Assembly (NCBI GenBank): GCA_037975125.1
Contig: CM075853.1
Location: forward strand, 32,876,613 to 32,940,612
Reading direction: 5' to 3'
From: Latrodectus hesperus
Taxonomy: Eukaryota > Arthropoda > Arachnida > Araneae > Theridiidae
Length of the DNA: 64,000 bases
Position 1 is the first letter of the stretch. Each line of letters opens with the position of its first letter. Made by a program: the position numbers and the translations under genes. The notes below the pieces were generated by a model. The model was not told the DNA's origin. It saw only the letters and a list, made by a program, of their open reading frames with translations, and ran no database searches. Of the stretch, positions 10,845-20,900 are shown piece after piece.

Positions 10845-11445
10845 TGGCAGTAACATTTTTAATTTATGATGATACTTAAAATAAGAAAGTATCGACAATT
10901 TTTCGTTATTTACATTTGAAAATAAATTTGCAATTTTTTTAACACTTTTTAATTAACAATTTTTTTTTCATTTATTTGGTCCACCTTCCGAATTAGTAAT
11001 CTGTAACAAATTTCTCCACTCACAGAAGATTTTCACTCGACTGTAAAACTCTCTAGAAAAAAAGAATATAAACAATAAATTTATAATAAAAAAAACTTTT
11101 TGTAATATTTTAGGAGAAAATATTTCTATTCAACTCTTAGAAGACTAAAGTTTATTAAGAAAAAATGAGCATTCAATTTAATTACAAAAATAGAACCAAC
11201 CGGATGTTAATCAATAACTGCCCATGAAAAAACAGAGAAAATATAATTGATATGGTTATATAAATCAGACAAAAACTTCATTAATAAAACTTATTTCCAC
11301 ATATTTATGCATTATTTCACAATATTATCCGTTTGAATAAAGAGAATCTTACAAAACTATTTTTAAACTTACAATATTTTATAATTAAATTGACAGTCAA
11401 ATTACAACAAGCCAAGCACTTGAATAGTTAAAATATGTATGTATA
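10845..11445. other. A+T-rich gap before the first Gypsy element
   Basis: No gene or repeat recognised. Confidence 0.4.
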
Positions 11446-11449
11446 TATA

Positions 11450-11734
11450 TGTGGTTAAATTTTAAACAGTAATACAACGAATTTGCATTTTAACAATATT
11501 ATATTAAACATTATTTACAAATATTTACAATTATAATTACAAATAAAGGATTTTGAAAGTAACATTTATATTTTGGAACCGTTAAGGTTCAAAGCGTCTT
11601 AGTTGGACCGTCGTCTTTTTCTTACTATCGTTCCTCTTCTAATCCTTGACACCAGGATCGCTGTTGAAGCACCCAGCACTTTATGACCTCATGATGTTGA
11701 AGTGCGTCATCTGGTGTTGAATCCATATCTCACA
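11450..11734 (-). repeat. 3' LTR of Gypsy element 1
   Basis: A 285-bp direct repeat of 16608-16882. On the minus strand it starts TGTGAGATATGG and ends ACCACA. It holds a 10-bp segment (near 11516-11535) that the other LTR lacks. No clear polypurine tract adjoins it on the internal side. Confidence 0.9.
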
Positions 11735-12235
11735 CTCGGCCATTCTAAACGCTCAGGTCCTCCTGGCGACGAAAGTAACAGCAACTGCAAAATACAAAGA
11801 AAGAGGGGAAAGCGCAACCAGCAAGAGAAGTAACTAACAAAATAGAATTTTGTTTTTTCATCTTTTCAACAGCAAATGAGGGAGCCACGTCTTTCAATGT
11901 TGTGAAGATTCGTCTTAACTTCTTGAATGTTCCTCGTAAGCTGTTTGATGAATCGTCTTCTTCTTCTTTTTAATTCTCAGTTGCTCGCATTTTCCTTCCG
12001 TCGTGCTTATTTTTATCATATGCAAATGTATCACAAACATCTTGATGTAACGCACAAGAAAAAATAGTTTCATTGATACTCTAATACTTGAAATAATGCT
12101 AAAGAAAAAGGTTATATATATATAAGAAAATTTCTCCAGGAATAACGATATATATAGGAATAGTTCAGCAATAGACAGAATATATATTATACACAAGACA
12201 ATAGTTTGATAAAAATTATTTACATCTTCGACCAA
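11735..12235 (-). other. 3' non-coding region of Gypsy element 1
   Basis: Between the integrase end and the 3' LTR. The integrase frame stays open to 11915 and would add about 110 residues, the first part very hydrophobic (IVLCIIYILSIAELFLYISL and onward). This has no resemblance to an integrase tail and is probably a chance extension of the frame. Confidence 0.5.
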
Positions 12236-13530
12236 GGTTTCTATATCTGCAGAGGAAGATGTTGTATTAGGACCTTCATGATTACCAACTTTTTCTGCAT
12301 CATATCTGTCATTACCTTTTACAGCTTTAATTTTGTATGGTCCAAAATATTTCAGCTTAAGTTTTAAACCTGGTCCGAACTGTGTTCTTTGGATAGCGAC
12401 TAAATCACCTGTTTGATATTTTTTGGGAGGTTTTCTCCGTTTATCATAATAACATTTACTTTGTGTTTGATATTGTAAAATATTAGTTTTAGCAATATTA
12501 CGCAATTGGTTTTATCATGTACTACATATTGAAGATGTTCTTCTTCCAGTAGTTGTTTAATGTGAATGTCATCTTTATTTCGCATTTTAATGTCAAGCAT
12601 TAATTCGAATGGTGAGAATTTTGTTGTTTGTGAGGCAGTACTGTTTATTATGCGTTGGACATTAGACACATGTTTATACCATTTTGTGGGTTCGTCTATA
12701 GATAATTTAGTAAAAACTGCAATTATGGTTTGATGCATACGCTCAATTTGTCCGTTTCCGCAAGGTACTCCAGTCGTGATAGGTAGGTGCTCAATACCTT
12801 CTTCATTACAATAAGATTGAAATTCTTGGGAGGTAAAAGCTGATCCCTCATCTGAGATTATTCGACGAGGGTTACCAAAAACTGTTTGCTGTAATTTTAG
12901 CTTATCTAATGCATCTTGTGCAGAGGTAAATTTAACAGGATATATCCAAATAAATTTTGTAAAAGCGTCCACTAAAGAAAATATATGTTTGTAATTTTTG
13001 TTCGTAGATGGCAAGGGTCCTAAAAAGTCAATGTGATATGTATCGAGAGGAGTGTCACCTTTTGGGATTGGGTAGAGGAATCCTTCAGGTTTACCTGATT
13101 TTTTGAAAGACAAGATACATGTGATGAAATTGGCGATAAAAGTTTGTGTTAACTTATCTAAATTTGGAATATAATAGTCTCTTTTAATAATTTCTGTAGT
13201 CTTTTTTACTGAAAAATGACCTTTAGAATGCGCATGTTGAATTAATTGATTGCACATGGCTTGTGGGACGACTAAAAGTTCTTGATCTTGGACTAATTTG
13301 TATAAAATGCCGTTTTTAACTCTAAAATCAGAATTAAGTGATTTTTCGACTGCACTCTTCATATTTATGATAAATTCATCGGTAGATTGCGACTTTATTA
13401 TCTTCTGTGTAATATCATCAGGAGAAATAATCATAACAGGGTAACGACTTAAAGCATCAATGTGTTGCATTTGTTTACCTGACCTATGAAAAATTACATA
13501 GTCAAAGTCTTGTAGCAAAAGAGCCTATCC
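12236..13530 (-). pseudogene. integrase region of Gypsy element 1, frameshifted
   Basis: After the RNase H end (DALSRYP near 13440) comes the zinc-binding region (HAHSKGH, then ...C; the expected first cysteine of the CxxC pair is not visible), then the DDE core: Asp in IDFLGPLP, Asp in ISDEGSAFTS, Glu in NGQIERMHQ. A frameshift near 12510 separates the core from the C-terminal GPY/F-type module (TGDLVAIQR...FGPYKIKAV). Integrase would insert the cDNA into host DNA. The shift and the weakened zinc motif make this copy inactive. Confidence 0.85.
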
Positions 13531-14440
13531 TGCGATTTTTTCGCTTAATTCAGCTTTATCTATTGTTTTTTGAAAAGCCATACAGTCTGTAACTATTTTA
13601 AATTTGGTTCCGTGTAAATATGCGCGGAATTTTTTAAGAGCTTCTACAACAGTGAGTACTTCCAGTTCATAACTGTGTAATTTTTCTTCCTGTGGAGATG
13701 TTTTTCTGCTCATATACAAAATTGGGTGAAAGTTTCCGTTATCAGATTTTTGAAGGAGAGCTGCGCCAAATCCAAGTTTAGATGCATCTGTGTATACCTC
13801 TAATTCCGAACCTGGCACAAATAAATGCAAAACAGGATGTGTTGTGAATAATTCCTTTAACTTGAGAAATGCCTTCTTTTCGGTGGAACCGAATACAAAA
13901 GCAGAAGACTTTCTTAGTAAGTCACTAAGAGGTCTGGCAACAGTGGCATAATTTGGAATATATTTTCGAAAGTAGCCTGCTCAGCCCAGAACTGATTGCA
14001 AGTGTTTGACGTCTTTGGGTTCAGGGAAGTTAATTACTGCTTTTATTTTTGATAGAGAGGATGAAATAGTATTGTTTTCTATAAAATGGCCTAAAAATTC
14101 AATTTTTCTTTGCAAAAATTGGCATTTCTTAAAATTAATATTTAGTCCATAATTTGAAGCAGTTTCGAGAACACGTTTCAATTTAATAAGACCCTCTTCT
14201 TCAGTTTTAGACGGTATGATAAAATCATCCATGTACATAATTAAAGTATCATCTGATATTAATTCTCTGAAAACACAAGATAAATATCTATTGAAAGTGG
14301 CAGGACTAATTGTTAAACCAAATGGAGCTTTAAGGAACTCATATTATCCGTTATGGGTAATGAAACTAGTGTATTTGGTATAATTAGGGTCAATGTCCAC
14401 ATGAAAGAAACCATTTTTTAAGTCAATAGAAGTGAATATT
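13531..14440 (-). pseudogene. RT and RNase H of Gypsy element 1, with stops
   Basis: The RT core continues from the upstream frame after a stop at 14440. The YMDD active site lies at 14224-14235, preceded by a second stop near 14345. The connection reaches a stop at 13981. The RNase H starts at LEVYTDASKLGFGAALLQ (first catalytic Asp), with Glu in SYELEVLTVVEAL and Asp in KIVTDCMAF. The stop near 13527 replaces a usually conserved position before ALLLQDFDY. The stops are scattered single-base changes. Confidence 0.85.
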
Positions 14441-15459
14441 TATGCACTTTGTAACTGATCTAATATATCATCAATGAGGGGTAATGGATAATGATCTTTA
14501 ATAATTTTCTTATTTAATTTACGAAAATCAATACATAAACGTGTAGAATTATCTTTCTTTTTTACCAAAACAATTGGACTAGCGTATTCGCTACAAGAAG
14601 GTTTAATTATTCCTTCTTTTAACCAATCATTGATATGTTTGGATACAAATTCTTTTTCTGGTATGGACATTCGACGTGCTCGTTGGCAATCTTTTAAAAT
14701 AATAGACATCTTCATCTCTGTTTTTCGCGTCTTATTGGGTTTGTAGTTGTTAATTAAATTGTTTACTTCTTGTTTACATTTTTTGTCAAGTATGTGATTT
14801 AAATCAATGTCTGATGTGTAATCAACAACATTAAGTAATTGCACGAAAAAATTATTATTTTCTGCTTTACATAAAGAAATACCATTTTTATTAACTGTTA
14901 GTGTTCCTTGAGTAATTATATCTGTACCTATAATTAAGGGTAAACTCTTGTGATGTTGAGAAATAACGTAAACTGTTGTAGAGAAAATATCATTATCGAT
15001 TTCTATATTTGCCTGAAATGAACCAAGAGGCTGTACTTTAGAACTACCAAATCCATTTAGTGTTAATTGAGAATCGGTCAGTTCAGAAAATTCAGTTTGA
15101 CGATACAGATCTTCGCGTACTAAAGTTGCATGGTTTCCGGTATCAATAAGAGCATCTATCAAAATACCTGAAATTTTAACTATTTTATGCATGTCTTGTC
15201 GAAAAGTGATGTGATTGTTAAGAGTACGAACTGTTGAATTGTGATTATCTATTGGTGTGGAACATTTATTATCACTGGCTTTATGCCCAAAAGAATTACA
15301 ACGAAAGCACTTTAATACTTTACTTTTGTCTCTACAATTAATTGATTTATGTCCATTTTTTCCACAGTTAAAACAACGAATAGGAGTAGTCTGAATTTTG
15401 GTTTGAGTTTGATTCTTAATTGCTTGTTCTACCACAGAAATTTTAGTTTTCACTTTTTG
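14440..15459 (-). pseudogene. zinc knuckles, protease and start of RT (Gypsy element 1)
   Basis: The frame has two CCHC knuckles (CFNCGKNGHKSINC, CFRCNSFGHKASDNKC), a retropepsin with the DTG active site at 15136-15144 and the IIGTD block, and the RT N terminus (YASPIVLVKKKDNSTRLCIDFRKLN). It ends at an in-frame stop at 14440. No ATG opens it: it begins in the -1 frame relative to gag across CAAAAAG at 15453-15459, just before the gag stop, which suggests expression by -1 ribosomal frameshifting (inference). Confidence 0.85.
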
Positions 15460-16415
15460 ACAACTTTTTGAATGTCTTCATAAATTTTTAATTTTGTTTT
15501 AAATTCTACTAAGTTAGTGGCACCATACAAGATTGCTTTATTCTGGGGAGAATCATTAATGCCTTGAATAACATAATGAATTAGAGCCATATCATCGAGT
15601 TGAGCTCGACTAGCAATTTCTTTCATAATTAAAAAATATTCAAATATTGATTCTTTATCTTTAATTTCTCGACGATTTAATGTGTCATGAATTTCTGCTG
15701 AATTAATTTGTTCACCAAATTCCAAAATTAAAGCGATTTTCAATTCAGAATAGCAATTAATATTGCTTTCGCTTTTAATAAATAACAATGCAATTCCATT
15801 TAATGCTCTTTGTGCAAAAATAAATTTTTGAATATCTGATAAACTAAATGATATAGCAAACGCTTCAAATTTCTGAAGCCATAATTTGACATTTTCATTT
15901 TTATCCCCAGTATACTTAGGAACTAAATAATCAATATCATTGAAATTAAAGGGCAATCTTGTATGAAAAGAATTAGCATCAGAAATATGACTGTCATGCA
16001 CATTCTTAAGATACACATTATCGCTTTGCACATTCGACTGAGTAGAATTTGGAATCACTTCAGTTTCATCATCAGTTATTTCACAATTTTTTGCATTTTC
16101 TTGAAGAGACTCCAAATCAGTGAGGAATGATAAAATTCTTTCTGCCAATTCAGGTAATGTTCCATTAATATCGATTTTCAAAATATTAGCAATCGAAATT
16201 AATTCGATTAAAGAAAAAGTTGCTTTAGTATTAACTAATTTAGACTTAAAATTTGCATCATCTTTTTTGAAATCGAAACCATGAAAGTTTCTTATTCGAG
16301 AACTATTTAATCTATCACCTTCTTCGCCAAATAACAGCTTGAGAAGAAGTTTGATTTTTTCTCTTTTTTCAGTCTTTAGTGCAATCGCGACTTCATTTAT
16401 ATCACTTAAAAGCAT
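15450..16415 (-). CDS. gag of Gypsy element 1
   Basis: An open frame of 321 codons from ATG 16415. The central part (LVPKYTGDKNENVKLWLQKFEAFA... to ILEFG) is the retrotransposon gag capsid-like region, with the typical Trp and following helical segment. The protein would form the cytoplasmic particle in which the RNA is reverse transcribed. Unlike most gag proteins it holds no zinc knuckle, because both knuckles lie in the next frame. It is unbroken, although pol is broken. Confidence 0.85.
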   Translation of the reverse strand: MLLSDINEVAIALKTEKREKIKLLLKLLFGEEGDRLNSSRIRNFHGFDFKKDDANFKSKLVNTKATFSLIELISIANILKIDINGTLPELAERILSFLTDLESLQENAKNCEITDDETEVIPNSTQSNVQSDNVYLKNVHDSHISDANSFHTRLPFNFNDIDYLVPKYTGDKNENVKLWLQKFEAFAISFSLSDIQKFIFAQRALNGIALLFIKSESNINCYSELKIALILEFGEQINSAEIHDTLNRREIKDKESIFEYFLIMKEIASRAQLDDMALIHYVIQGINDSPQNKAILYGATNLVEFKTKLKIYEDIQKVVKK

Positions 16416-16591
16416 TTTGAAAATAAGAGTGACTCACCCTTCTTCGAAGTAGGAATCCAAAGCCGCGAATGTAGGAAAGTCATAAATCTTAACTCTTAAA
16501 GGTCACTCTTAAACTCGTCGGCGACTCGGCGGTGGTATTCAGCGTGAATGGAAAACTAATATCGTCAGAATATATTTGAACAGAAAAATAA

Positions 16592-16607
16592 CTGGCCAGG
16601 GCCCCCA
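16592..16607 (-). promoter_or_regulatory. candidate primer-binding site of Gypsy element 1
   Basis: Directly next to the 5' LTR the minus strand reads TGGGGGCCCTGGCCAG, starting with the TGG that pairs with a tRNA CCA end. The matching tRNA was not identified. Confidence 0.45.
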
Positions 16608-16882
16608 TGCGGTTTAGTTTTAAACTGTAATACAACGAATTTGCATTTTAACAATATTATATTAAACACTATTTACAAATATAATTACAAATAAAGGATT
16701 TTGAAAGTAACATTTATATTTTGGAACCGTTAAGGTTCAAAGCGTCTTAGTTGGACCGTCGTCTTTTTCTTACTATCGTTCCTCTTCTAATCCTTGACAC
16801 CAGGATCGCTGTTGAAGCACCCAGCACTTTATGACCTCATGATGTTGAAGTGCGTCATCTGGTGTTGAATCCATATCTCACA
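16608..16882 (-). repeat. 5' LTR of Gypsy element 1
   Basis: 275 bp, TG...CA ends, partner of 11450-11734. It would carry the promoter on the minus strand; no core promoter motif could be singled out. Confidence 0.9.
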
Positions 16883-16886
16883 TATA

Positions 16887-17149
16887 TACAAATGTGTAGT
16901 TCAATCAAACAATTGTTTAATTCCCCACCTTGGCTGTGAACTCATACAAATTGAATATTAGTATTATGAAAATTTTTACTAAGGAATCCTTTTACTTAAT
17001 TTCAATTTTATCCCTTTAAAAAAGAGGAATTGTAATTATTTGTAACATTATATACAGCACACTGATATTTCAAAACATATACATATTGAATAGCACGAAG
17101 ATGCAAATGAAAAATTGCATTTACTCCTCTTAATAGTTGTTTGATTAAA
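16887..17149. other. short gap between Gypsy element 1 and a SINE
   Basis: A+T-rich; nothing recognised. Confidence 0.4.
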
Positions 17150-17162
17150 AATAGAGATAAAT

Positions 17163-17423
17163 TCATTCATTCAATGTCGTGTGCCAGCTAGATAGCAACA
17201 AGGGGTGCGCTGCTCCACTTTTTCAACTGAACTATATTTTGGTGTGGAGTCCGACTTCCTCAGTACACACATGCCATAAGGACCCGTTTATAGGGTAGGC
17301 AACCATTCACAACCCATTCATACAAAAAAAGGACAAAGATAAGTTAGAGAGAAAGAACATCCATGCCCGAACCGGGATTCGAACCCAGGACCTCCTTATC
17401 CGTAGTCAGGCACACTGACCACT
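17163..17423 (-). mobile_element. tRNA-derived SINE with 13-bp target duplication
   Basis: On the minus strand the element begins in a tRNA-like head (AGTGGTCAGTGTGCCTGACT, then B box GGTTCGAATCC inside CTGGGTTCGAATCCCGG). The acceptor side is cut off, so it is slightly 5'-truncated. The body includes GGTTGCCTACCCTATAAACG, and the tail is an ATTGAATGAATG repeat. Perfect duplications AATAGAGATAAAT lie at 17150-17162 and 17424-17436. The body differs from the SINEs at 6757 and 8061, so this is a third family. Confidence 0.85.
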
Positions 17424-17436
17424 AATAGAGATAAAT

Positions 17437-17891
17437 AATTAGGTTAATTGAAAGTAATTTTAATTGAATAACGTAACAGAAATTCTAAGCACTTGACTTC
17501 AAAAATTCAATGTAATGTTTTAAATTTAATCTTAACTTTTCAAGATTATAATAAAAGAAGTAATCAATTTACAACATGCACTTCATATTTTATTAATTTA
17601 AAAGTTCATACTTTAAAGTAATAAAAAATAATTAATAAAATATATATTAATGGTTATCAAATTATTTTTTATTTATGAAGAGTAGGATTACAGATGAGGG
17701 AATCTCATAAAATCAATTTATTTCACTAATGTATTTATGAATTTTAAAGCAAATTTGCAATCTTGAATTATTCATACGATATTTTATGCTAAATCTTATA
17801 AACTTAGAATTTAAATTTTTTTTAATAAGTGAGATGTATTTTTAGATCGTTGGAAAAAGTTAGGTCAATTAATTAAAAAGATTTCCGAATT
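17437..17891. other. A+T-rich gap
   Basis: No gene or repeat recognised between the SINE and the LINE. Confidence 0.4.
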
Positions 17892-17904
17892 TCGAATACG
17901 TGTT

Positions 17905-17996
17905 CTTCTTCTTCTTCTTCGAGTTGGGTTTGTATGTCATTGAGCACCTCTGCTTTTATCAGCATTTTGTACTGTTAACTCCAAACCCAATGTTTT
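17905..17996 (-). other. 3' UTR and GAA tail of LINE copy A
   Basis: About 76 bases follow the ORF2 stop and end in about five GAA units. The last 60 bases are also the whole of the copy at 7602-7662 and are conserved in copy B, so they probably form the 3' end recognised by the RT. Confidence 0.8.
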
Positions 17997-20900
17997 TTAG
18001 TTCCATTTGCTCGGATCACCCACTTTTTTAATAAAGTCTGATAACCCTTTAATGGAATCTAGGTGTAACTCTCTAGTATGGATGATGCCTAAAGAGGTTA
18101 ATCTAGGGAGGGCAAGAGCCTCGCATTCATAAATGATATGCTTGGCCGTTTCCTCTTGCATATGACATTTCCTGCAGATAGGATCTTGCTGAAACAGTCC
18201 CATTTTATGGAGATGTTTTCTGAAATAGTAGTGCCCAGTTATGAAGCCTACGATTAAACGTATCTTCTGCCTAGAGCATCTAAGAATTTCATAGGAAATC
18301 CTCGCTGATGACCTACAGATCATACCTTTAGCGTGGGTTTGACCAGGAGATTTGAGCCAAGCTTCATACATCTTCCGTTTTTCCCATCTGCGAACATTGG
18401 TTTTTGCGGTCTTCAAATTGATCCCACAAAAAGGTTCTGGACCAATGGGAACAAAAGACGATCCTTGTTTAGCAAGCTCATCAGCCTTTTCATTGCCTTC
18501 GATACCTTTATGCCCTGGCACCCATACAAGGATCACCCTGTTTCTAGTTGCCAGTTCTGTAAGAAGGTTTCTACACTCCAGAATCATTTTAGATTTGATT
18601 TCGAAGGAATTAAGCGCTTTTAAAGCGGCTTGACTGTCACTGAAAATGAGAATCCGCTTATCGTAGTAGCCCTTCTTCATATTCAGTCGCAGACAGTGGA
18701 TAATGGCCAAAACTTCTGCCTGGAAGACCGAAGCGTATCGCCCAAGGCTTACAGACAAGCTGATTCTTGGTGACACGCCACAAACTCCCAGACCTGAGAG
18801 GCTGTTCTTCAGTGATCCATCTGTGTACCAGATTAGATCTCCTGTTTTAGTTCCAAACATGTTGTTATCCCATTCCTCTCTAGTTGGAAAAACTACATCA
18901 AATGTCTTGTCAAACATGTATGTTTTTTCCATGATGTCAGATGGCATCAGAAAAGTAGGGTCTTGAAATTTCCTGGTGATGCCCTTGTGCCCTTTGGCAA
19001 CAGGCTGGTCATACCAGTGGTTTTGCAGCTTCATTCTATATGCATTCAATCTTGCAACGCTGCATATGAAGATGTCCAAGGGAGTCAGATCCAACACAAC
19101 CTCCAATGCTCTGGTTGGCGTGGTGGAGATTGCTCCTGTGATGCAGAGACAGGCTAGTCTTTGTAGACTCCTCAATCTGTCAATCACAGTCTTCTGTTCC
19201 ACCTTATGCCACCAGATCACACAGGCATATGTGAAAATGGGCCTGACAAAAGCTGTGTACATCCATAACATCAGTTTTGGATGTAAACCCCAGTTCTTAC
19301 CAAGCATTCGCCTGCAAATCACAATGCTTTTCTTTGCTCGGTTGATCCTATCATCAATGTGCTTATTCCAGGTGAGTTTCTGGTCTAAATAGATGCCCAG
19401 ATACTTCACCTCTGAAGCCACATTGATTTCAACATCAAAAAGTCTTGGTATGAAAAAACCTTTCCGTTTCTTTTTGCGTGTAAAAGGTACGAGGTAGGTT
19501 TTCTGAGGATTAACCATCAGGTCCCTATCCTTGCACCATTGACCTACATAACTTAGAGCATCCTGCATGAGATGACAAGTTATGTCAAAATCTTTACCAA
19601 GGATAAGGATGACAATGTCATCAGCATATCCCTGCGTATAATAACCCTTATCATTTAGATGTTTTATAAGGCTATTTACAACTAGGTTCCAAAGTAATGG
19701 TGACAGAACACCTCCTTGAGGACAACCTCTAGTAGTCTTTTTTTCAAATGATTCACCGAAGATGTTCATTTGTATATATCTATCCGAAATTAAGGCCTCA
19801 ATCCAAGTACACAGGGTTTGATTAATCCCTGCCCCTCTAAGTGCATTGAGGATGGATGGATGGGAAGTATTATCAAAAGCACCCTGGATGTCGAGGAAAG
19901 TTGCCAAGGCAATATCCTTTTGATCCAGAGTGGCTTCAATCTTGGAAACTAGCTGATGTAGAGCAGTCTCTGTAGATTTACCAGGTTGATAGGCAAATTG
20001 AAGAGCATGCAAGGGACTATTTCTACCCAAGTAATCTCTAATATGCCGATCAATGATTTTCTCCATAATTTTAAGAAAGAATGAAGAAAGACTGATTGGT
20101 CTGTATGACTTGGCCTGGTCATAAGTGTCCTTGCCAGGTTTTGGAATGAAGACTATCCTAGTCTTTTGCCATGTCTTTGGTATATATCCCAGGGCCAAAC
20201 TAGTTCTATACATTCTAGTTAGCATTGGTATGACAACCTTTTCTGCCTTCTGGATCATGATGGGCATAACTCCATCAGGCCCAGGGCATTTTAGAGGTTT
20301 AAAGGCGAAAATTGCCCATTTAACAATGTTGTAGTTTATGATATTTTTAGCAATGGTCCATTGATTGCTATTGACTCTTTGCAAAGAGCCAATGCAATGT
20401 TCCCCTTCGTTGCTATAAATATCTCTAGCTCCCGGGAAGTGAGTCCTGGTCATAATTTCCATAACCCCTTTTCCGGAAGCAGCAAAATTACCCTCCTCGT
20501 CTTTTAGGGTACCAACCAAAATAGGTTCATCCCTTTTAAGGAGTTTCTGGAGTCTAGCTCCTTCAGAAATAGAATCTATCTCGTCACAGAACTTTCTCCA
20601 GGAGTTAATCTTGCTTTTTCTAACAAGTTTGTTATAATTAGTGAGGGCCCTTTTATAGTTCTCCCATTCACCATTTTTCTTAGCTTTGTTAAAAAGTTTT
20701 CTAACATTTGCTCTTTCGGCAGCTAGAGAGTCATTCCACCAAGGGCATTGGAGTTTAGCTCTTCTAGTGCGAATGGGGCAATTGTTATGATAAGAATCTA
20801 GAATACTTCTCTGTAGGAGATCTGCTGTAACTTCTAGATCGTAGTTGTCTCTAATAGGTCTGTTACCGAGCTCAATCAACCCAGTCAGTTCTTCTTGGAA

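Larger units (their letters stand above)
11446..16886 (-). mobile_element. Ty3/Gypsy LTR retrotransposon, broken pol
   Basis: LTRs at 11450-11734 and 16608-16882 are bounded by TG...CA and flanked by 4-bp TATA duplications (11446-11449 and 16883-16886). On the minus strand the order is 5' LTR, gag, two zinc knuckles, aspartic protease, RT, RNase H, integrase, 3' LTR, the Ty3/Gypsy order. The LTRs differ by about four substitutions and one 10-bp indel. Coding stops occur near 14440, 14345, 13980 and 13527, and there is a frameshift near 12510, so this copy cannot make a full polyprotein. Confidence 0.92.

Noticed and set aside
18333..20334. Plus-strand open frames of 60-140 codons opposite LINE ORF2 copy A (and the same in copy B, 36059-37099)
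   Set aside because: They are antisense shadows of the conserved ORF2 frame and occur at the same place in both copies only because the copies are nearly identical.
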